Position numbers and translations under genes: made by a program
Assembly: GCA_016647705.1 (NCBI GenBank)
Contig: CM028326.1
Coordinates: 20,785,901 to 20,849,900, forward strand
Direction of reading: 5' to 3'
Source of the DNA: Eucommia ulmoides
Lineage: Eukaryota; Streptophyta; Magnoliopsida; Garryales; Eucommiaceae
DNA length: 64,000 nucleotides
Shown: one piece after another, positions 59,450 to 64,000 of the stretch
How the letters are laid out: each line of letters begins with the position of its first letter
Numbering within the stretch: position 1 is the first letter of the stretch
Notes under the pieces: generated by a model
Database searches by the model: none
Told to the model about the DNA's origin: nothing
The model's input: the letters and a program-made list of their open reading frames with translations, nothing else

Positions 59450-60105
59450 CAAAAATGTCTGAGCGAGAAAAGGCCACTTTAAGACCCAAAAAGTATTTAA
59501 AGGTCCCCAAACCTTTCAACTTGAAGCGACGATTGAGGAAAACCTTTTAACTTGTTCACAGAACGTAAATCATTACTAGCAATAACAATATCATCGACAT
59601 AGACCAAAAGAGCAATGAAAGATTGACCGTTGAACTTGGTGAGAAGGGAATGATCACTAGACGATTAAATAAAACCTTCACCAAGGAGAACACTAGTAAA
59701 CTTAGAAAACCGCTGTCATGATACTTGTCTCAATTCGTATATGGATTTGGTCAATCTACAAACAGCATTAGGTGGCAATGACTCCCCCTCACGACAAGAA
59801 TACACAGGCAGAATAGCCATATAAACTTCTTTATTGAGCTCACCATGTAAAAAAGAGTTGTTGACATCAAGTTAAGTTAATGACCAGCCATGGATAGCTA
59901 CTAAAGACAAGAGAACTTTCACTGTAACTAGCTTGGCAACAGGTGAGTAAGTATCCAAGAAATCGACATCCTCTTGTTGAGTGTATCTTTTAGCAACCAA
60001 ACGGGCTTTGTAGCGTTCAATGGACCCATCAACATTATACTTAATTTTATACACCCATTTACAACCAACTGATGCTTCCTTTGAAGAAGAATAACAATAT
60101 ATCAA
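59450..60105 (-). pseudogene. Second copia reverse transcriptase
   Basis: [27 protein letters not shown] and [22 protein letters not shown] (59872-60065) form the RT start. LVYVDDIVIASND with an intact YVDD is near 59575-59610. An in-frame stop follows the LTKSIYEL block near 59730, so no full enzyme can be made. Confidence 0.85.
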
Positions 60106-60541
60106 GTATTATTTCCCTCTAAAACTCTTAGCTCATCATTCATGGCCTTACGCCACTCTAAAAGCTCAACTGCCTGGGAAAATATGTGGGGCTCGGTATG
60201 AGAGGAAATGGCTAAGGCTAAGGCACGGTGAGGAGGTGAAAGGTGATGATAGCTAAAAATAGAAGAAATGATATAGAGAGTAGGATCGGAAGCAGAAGTA
60301 AGAGAAGAGGGTTGAAAACCCAAAGACCAATGATAATAATTGAGATAGGAAGGAAGCTTAGTGACTTTATGAGGCCGTGTAGGAAGGGAATAAGAAGTAG
60401 GAATGAGAGTGATGATAGAAGGTGAAAGGGGGAGGAATAGTAGAAGTAGAGTTGGGACAATCAGGAATAGAGCGTGGTAACACACGATCATGAAAGAAAT
60501 CAAGAGAAGAATAAGTGTGGGAGTCCCAAAGAATGGAAAAT
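60106..60541 (-). pseudogene. Second copia integrase-RT linker
   Basis: A Ser/His/Leu-rich linker ends in [20 protein letters not shown], the usual block before copia RT. It is truncated upstream by the gypsy LTR. The last residues of the open frame (60542-60569) belong to the inserted LTR. Confidence 0.75.
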
Positions 60542-60894
60542 TGTAAGACTCTAATTTTAGCACGTGCATAATTTTAGTTGCATTTTAGAGCATTTAGAAA
60601 AATACAGGGTGGAATGTGTCATTTAATATTTAAATTAAAAGTTTAGGGGTCAATTAGCAATTTTAGAAATATTCATTTTAAATTTTGGGATTCAAATGTC
60701 AACTTAAAAAAGTTAGGGGAGGATAATGTAATTTGGGAAAAGAAAATTCATATATATCTATAGATATATACATATACTGTCGAATCAAACGGGGGGGGGG
60801 GGGGGGGAAGCAATTATGACGTGGCATGAAGAGGATCAAAATTAATCCACTTACTTCATGCATATATATACATCCATGCACAATTGAGACCACA
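60542..60894 (+). repeat. Start of a plus-strand gypsy LTR, cut by another gypsy element
   Basis: TGTAAGACTCTAATTTTAG followed by 'tagttgcattttagagcatttagaaaaata' parallels the LTR start at 38661 and 45416 for about 300 bp. A G17 run at 60791-60807 lies where 39016-39024 has a G run. It is interrupted at 60894. The remainder should lie beyond the minus-strand element. Confidence 0.75.
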
Positions 60895-63549
60895 TGTCAC
60901 AACCCGTCCCGGACACCCGTTATCCCGAGACTAGCGTGACTACAACATGACATCACCAATTTTTTTTTATATTTATATAAACTAATGAAATAAACTATAG
61001 ACACACTTAATAATACAAACATCTATTATAGGGGACACGCCCGTCCCGAAATTTATGAACTGAAGGTATTTATCCATGAACCTTTTATAGGTTCGCCTTT
61101 GACAGCTTCTATCGATCGCCTATATGACTCCATCACATAGCTCTACCTAGTGCCAGTAGGGGACCGACTCCTAACTGTTGTACCTGCGAGTGTACTGCCT
61201 TCTTAGTAAAACATTTTTAAAATAATGACACATTCTAAATATCACCATAATTAAATATGAATCAAGCATAAGTATATAAGCAGTGATATAGATAAGTTCT
61301 ATCTAGTATAAAAATCATACCGATCACCATAATAAATAATAAATCACCAAATATAAGTAAAATACCACATCCCAAACACACACCTCAAACACATATCTCA
61401 AACACACCACTCCACCAAAACACACACACTGGCTAGCCATAGTGATCGTTTTAACCTCACGATCGGGAGTTGCAACGATACCGTAACATTCATAGGAATG
61501 CCTTCCTACGAAATATCCACACCTCTTTTTGGGGAGAAATATAATCCACACCCCTTACGGGGAGAACAACCATGGCATCGTCGAAATCAAATACAGCCTC
61601 ATCGAAACACAACTCAATAAATATCGTCTACTCAACATTGTTAAATCACCACACCTACCACTTTTCTTCAAAACCAGCTTTTAAATTCAAAAATCATATT
61701 TCGCACTTTCTTTTAAAGAAAACGTCCGATTTTTATCAAAACCACTTTTCCATCCTTTATTTTTAGAAAACCAGGCATTTTTAGAAAAATAGATGTTTCT
61801 TATTCTCTTTTTAAAAACACCGTCTAATTTCACCAAATCCAGCAGAAATTCATTTTCAACTTCTTTTTGAAAACTATCGAAGTCTAGTTTACAAATTCAT
61901 TCCAATCCTGCTTGATCCATATCGTTTATAAATTCATACAGTTTAAATAATCACATATTTCGTCATATATATATTCATAGAAAAATAGTTGGCAAGAAGA
62001 CAGTACACTCACCTCGTAAACCGCTCTCCAAAACCTTCACTGCCCATACTCTATCGGGACACCGGTGCCTACGAGCCTAATAGTAACAGAGCCTAAATTA
62101 TATCTTATCTAAAACATCTGAATCATGCAATGCAGACCCTATATTCCGAATTGTTACTATTTTATGTACCACGTAATTAAAATTAATTAATCGTTAGAAA
62201 ATTGTTACGATTTTGGAATTTGTAACGCTAAATAAAATTTAATTTAACGAGAATTATTAATTGATTGAAATTTTACCTGTTTCCGAATCGTTTGGCGACC
62301 GCGAGAGGGGTTTTTGATTTTCAGTGGGGTGGTTCGTGTAATTCCCTTCTTTCTTTTTTTTCTTTTTTTTTTTCTTTTTTTTTTTTTTTTTTCCTTCTTC
62401 TTCCTTTTTTTTTCTTCCTTTTATCTTCTTTGTTTCGTCTTCTACTTCAGTTCCTGTTTGAACCAGCCACCCACTGTCCTACTCCAATCACGAGCACACC
62501 GTCACCGATTACACCCAACCCAAACGCCGAACACACGCACTCCCTTCCCACAGTCACCGTCGACTGAACAAACTCTCCGCCGGACGACGACATCACCGAC
62601 GACTCCCTCTCTCGCACTTCATTTTCTATTTCTGCTTTGGGACTCGCCGGCGACCGACCTTGCTCCGATCACGCCACACATCTACGAAGACGGAACACCC
62701 ATGACATCGACCGGAACACCTACCCGAAATCGATACCCACCTTCTCTCTCTCTCTAACACTCCGGCCGGCAGCACCCAGTCTCACACCGGAGGAACACCC
62801 CCACGCCGTCGATGATCACACATCCTGACCTGACAGCACCACCACACACCCCCACTCAGTCGCCTAACAACCAGAACACACCCGTTGCCGGCAGCCCACA
62901 CACTCGACGACGAACCGGACACACACACGCCGGCGAACGGCGACGATCAAGCACATACTACCGGTGGACAGAACACACACCCACATACTCACAGTAGACC
63001 GATGACGATGGCCTGTTACTCCCTCACCTGAAATCGACGACAACTTGCACATCCACCAACATACACTGCCGACCTTCCTCTCTCTCTCCGTTTCCTGATT
63101 TCCGTTTTAATTTCAGATTTTAGGAGATGTTTTGATCATTACACGTATGTATTGCATGCATTTAGTGGGTTTACTTCCTCCGAGCTTGCCACGTCGTTGC
63201 CCTCCCAATTTCCTGCCGGCAGCTGTTTTGTCCGATCACTAGCATATATATATATAATAAACTTTTTAATTAATTACTCTTTCCTCCCCCAACTTCCTTT
63301 AAATCTTAATTTTAATCAATTGAAATTTTTAAAAGTTTCAAAAATTTCCAATTTCACCCCTTTAAGTTTCAATTAAAAGTTAAATGTCAATTTACCCCCT
63401 CAAAGTTTGGATTTAATGTTTCTAAATTTGTGAATTGACCCCTAGATTTTGAATTTGAATTTTTATTGACCCAATTCCACCCCGAATTTTTTTTCAGTTA
63501 CACTAAAATGTAACTAAAATGACGTACATGCTATAATTGAGGTCTTACA
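60895..63549 (-). repeat. 3' LTR of the minus-strand gypsy (2655 bp)
   Basis: The plus strand begins TGTCACAACCCGTCCCGG and ends GAGGTCTTACA. It is co-linear with the solo LTR 31302-34064. The antisense CT/CCG/CA-rich stretch at 62340-63060 opens long Phe-, Pro- and Thr-rich frames on the plus strand in both copies. The internal T tracts and short repeats explain them. Confidence 0.9.
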
Positions 63550-63600
63550 ACTCTTCCCTCCTAAAAGAAATTTCGTCCCGAAATTTTCGTCCAATCATAT
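63550..63600 (-). promoter_or_regulatory. Polypurine tract and conserved 3' motif
   Basis: On the minus strand 'TTTAGGAGGGAAGAGT' directly precedes the LTR start TGTAAGACC. Just upstream, 'GGGACGAAATTTC' is the same motif as 'ggacgaaatatc' before the 3' LTR at 45416. Confidence 0.75.
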
Positions 63601-64000
63601 TTACCCCTTGTATCATTTTCATTTGTAGTGGTTGGTATTGTATCCCATGCCCAACAAACAGGGTGCACTTGGTAGGTCACTCTAAATATGGAAACCAACT
63701 GTCAAAGAATCTCATGTTTTCAATTGTTTTCGCGGCGCTACTCAGATAAAATTTACAATTAATAACAATACGATACAATATATTCTTAAAATATCATAAT
63801 AGTTTCAGTGGATGAGGTCTATCAAACTTCCGACAGGTTTACGACCCTGATTCCAGTTTGGCAGATCTTCTTCATAATCGACATTCCTCCCGTTTGTCCA
63901 ACAATTTCTAATCAACCAATTTATCACAATATCTCCGTTTAGCATTTAAACCCACAAAACCCACAATCAAAATCATTAACTTCAATACTCTTATAAACAT
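63601..64000 (-). other. 3' internal non-coding region of the gypsy element
   Basis: No open frame with a known domain. In the plus-strand relative the chromodomain tail ends within about 60 bp of the LTR, so this longer gap suggests an extended 3' UTR or deletion. Confidence 0.4.

Larger units (their letters stand above)
58455..60541 (-). mobile_element. Second Ty1/copia element, 3' part, minus strand
   Basis: The 3' LTR (58455-58644) and polypurine tract are present. RNase H, RT and the integrase-RT linker are read leftward. A gypsy LTR starting at 60542 cuts it; the 5' remainder would lie beyond the window. Stops and frameshifts show it is inactive. It shares the TATTAGA LTR start with the copia at 30601-38212 but the proteins differ, so it is a different family. 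Confidence 0.85.
60895..64000 (-). mobile_element. Minus-strand gypsy element (same family as the solo LTR), runs off the window
   Basis: The 3' LTR is 60895-63549. Internal 3' non-coding sequence follows to 64000 with no protein domain yet. The five bases before it are CCACA; the other flank is outside. It inserted into the LTR at 60542-60894, which had inserted into the second copia. Confidence 0.8.

Noticed and set aside
1..64000. CRISPR array, bacterial operon, tRNA or rRNA gene
   Set aside because: Tandem repeats here lack regular spacers and context is plant nuclear; no tRNA cloverleaf or rRNA core was recognised. The tRNA-like words are retroelement primer sites.

Overview
The window is plant nuclear DNA: AT-rich, intergenic, and built almost entirely of transposable elements nested in one another. 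I find one intact-looking host gene. I judge it to be from a eudicot-like flowering plant, because the DNA is AT-rich, carries long Ty3/gypsy LTRs, Helitrons and MULEs, and contains a plant-specific APO-domain gene. The species cannot be named from sequence alone. Most six-frame open reading frames here are chance or decayed.

Layout. 1-2551: right-hand end of a minus-strand LTR retroelement with LTR, tRNA-iMet primer site and a non-coding internal region. 2552-9712: a tandem array of about 150-165-bp units, split by a MULE-like element (4500-9169) that holds a Sirevirus-like solo LTR (4514-7907), which in turn holds a Harbinger-type element (4677-5763). 9713-25906: overlapping LTR fragments of a Tat/Ogre-like gypsy family and a copia family. 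One copia LTR is split by a 6.8-kb MULE-like element (10650-17489, 10-bp duplication), which itself contains a 4-kb Helitron (11644-15668). 25907-28700: unassigned repeats.

28810-49253: a probable second Helitron on the minus strand. It was enlarged by a copia element (30601-38212, with a solo gypsy LTR inside its RNase H region) and by a chromodomain-type gypsy element (38661-48137, with a Harbinger MITE in its right LTR). 49479-51882: a MULE with 9-bp duplications and a composite interior.

54996-56576: the host gene, a two-exon APO-domain protein, best matching my memory of the mitochondrial APO4 type. A MITE and a duplicated copy of the gene's own 3' end lie just downstream. 57396-64000: a MULE end, a second copia (3' part), the start of a plus-strand gypsy LTR that interrupts it, and a minus-strand gypsy element that interrupts that LTR and runs off the window.

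Functionally only the APO gene looks able to encode a working protein. The transposon proteins carry stops, frameshifts, deletions and lost catalytic residues. I found no tRNA, rRNA, CRISPR or bacterial-type operon, and no new biochemical system. What is notable is the dated nesting order, several exact target-site duplications with one paralogous empty site, non-canonical TA...CA copia LTRs, and gene-like segments inside MULEs and MITEs.
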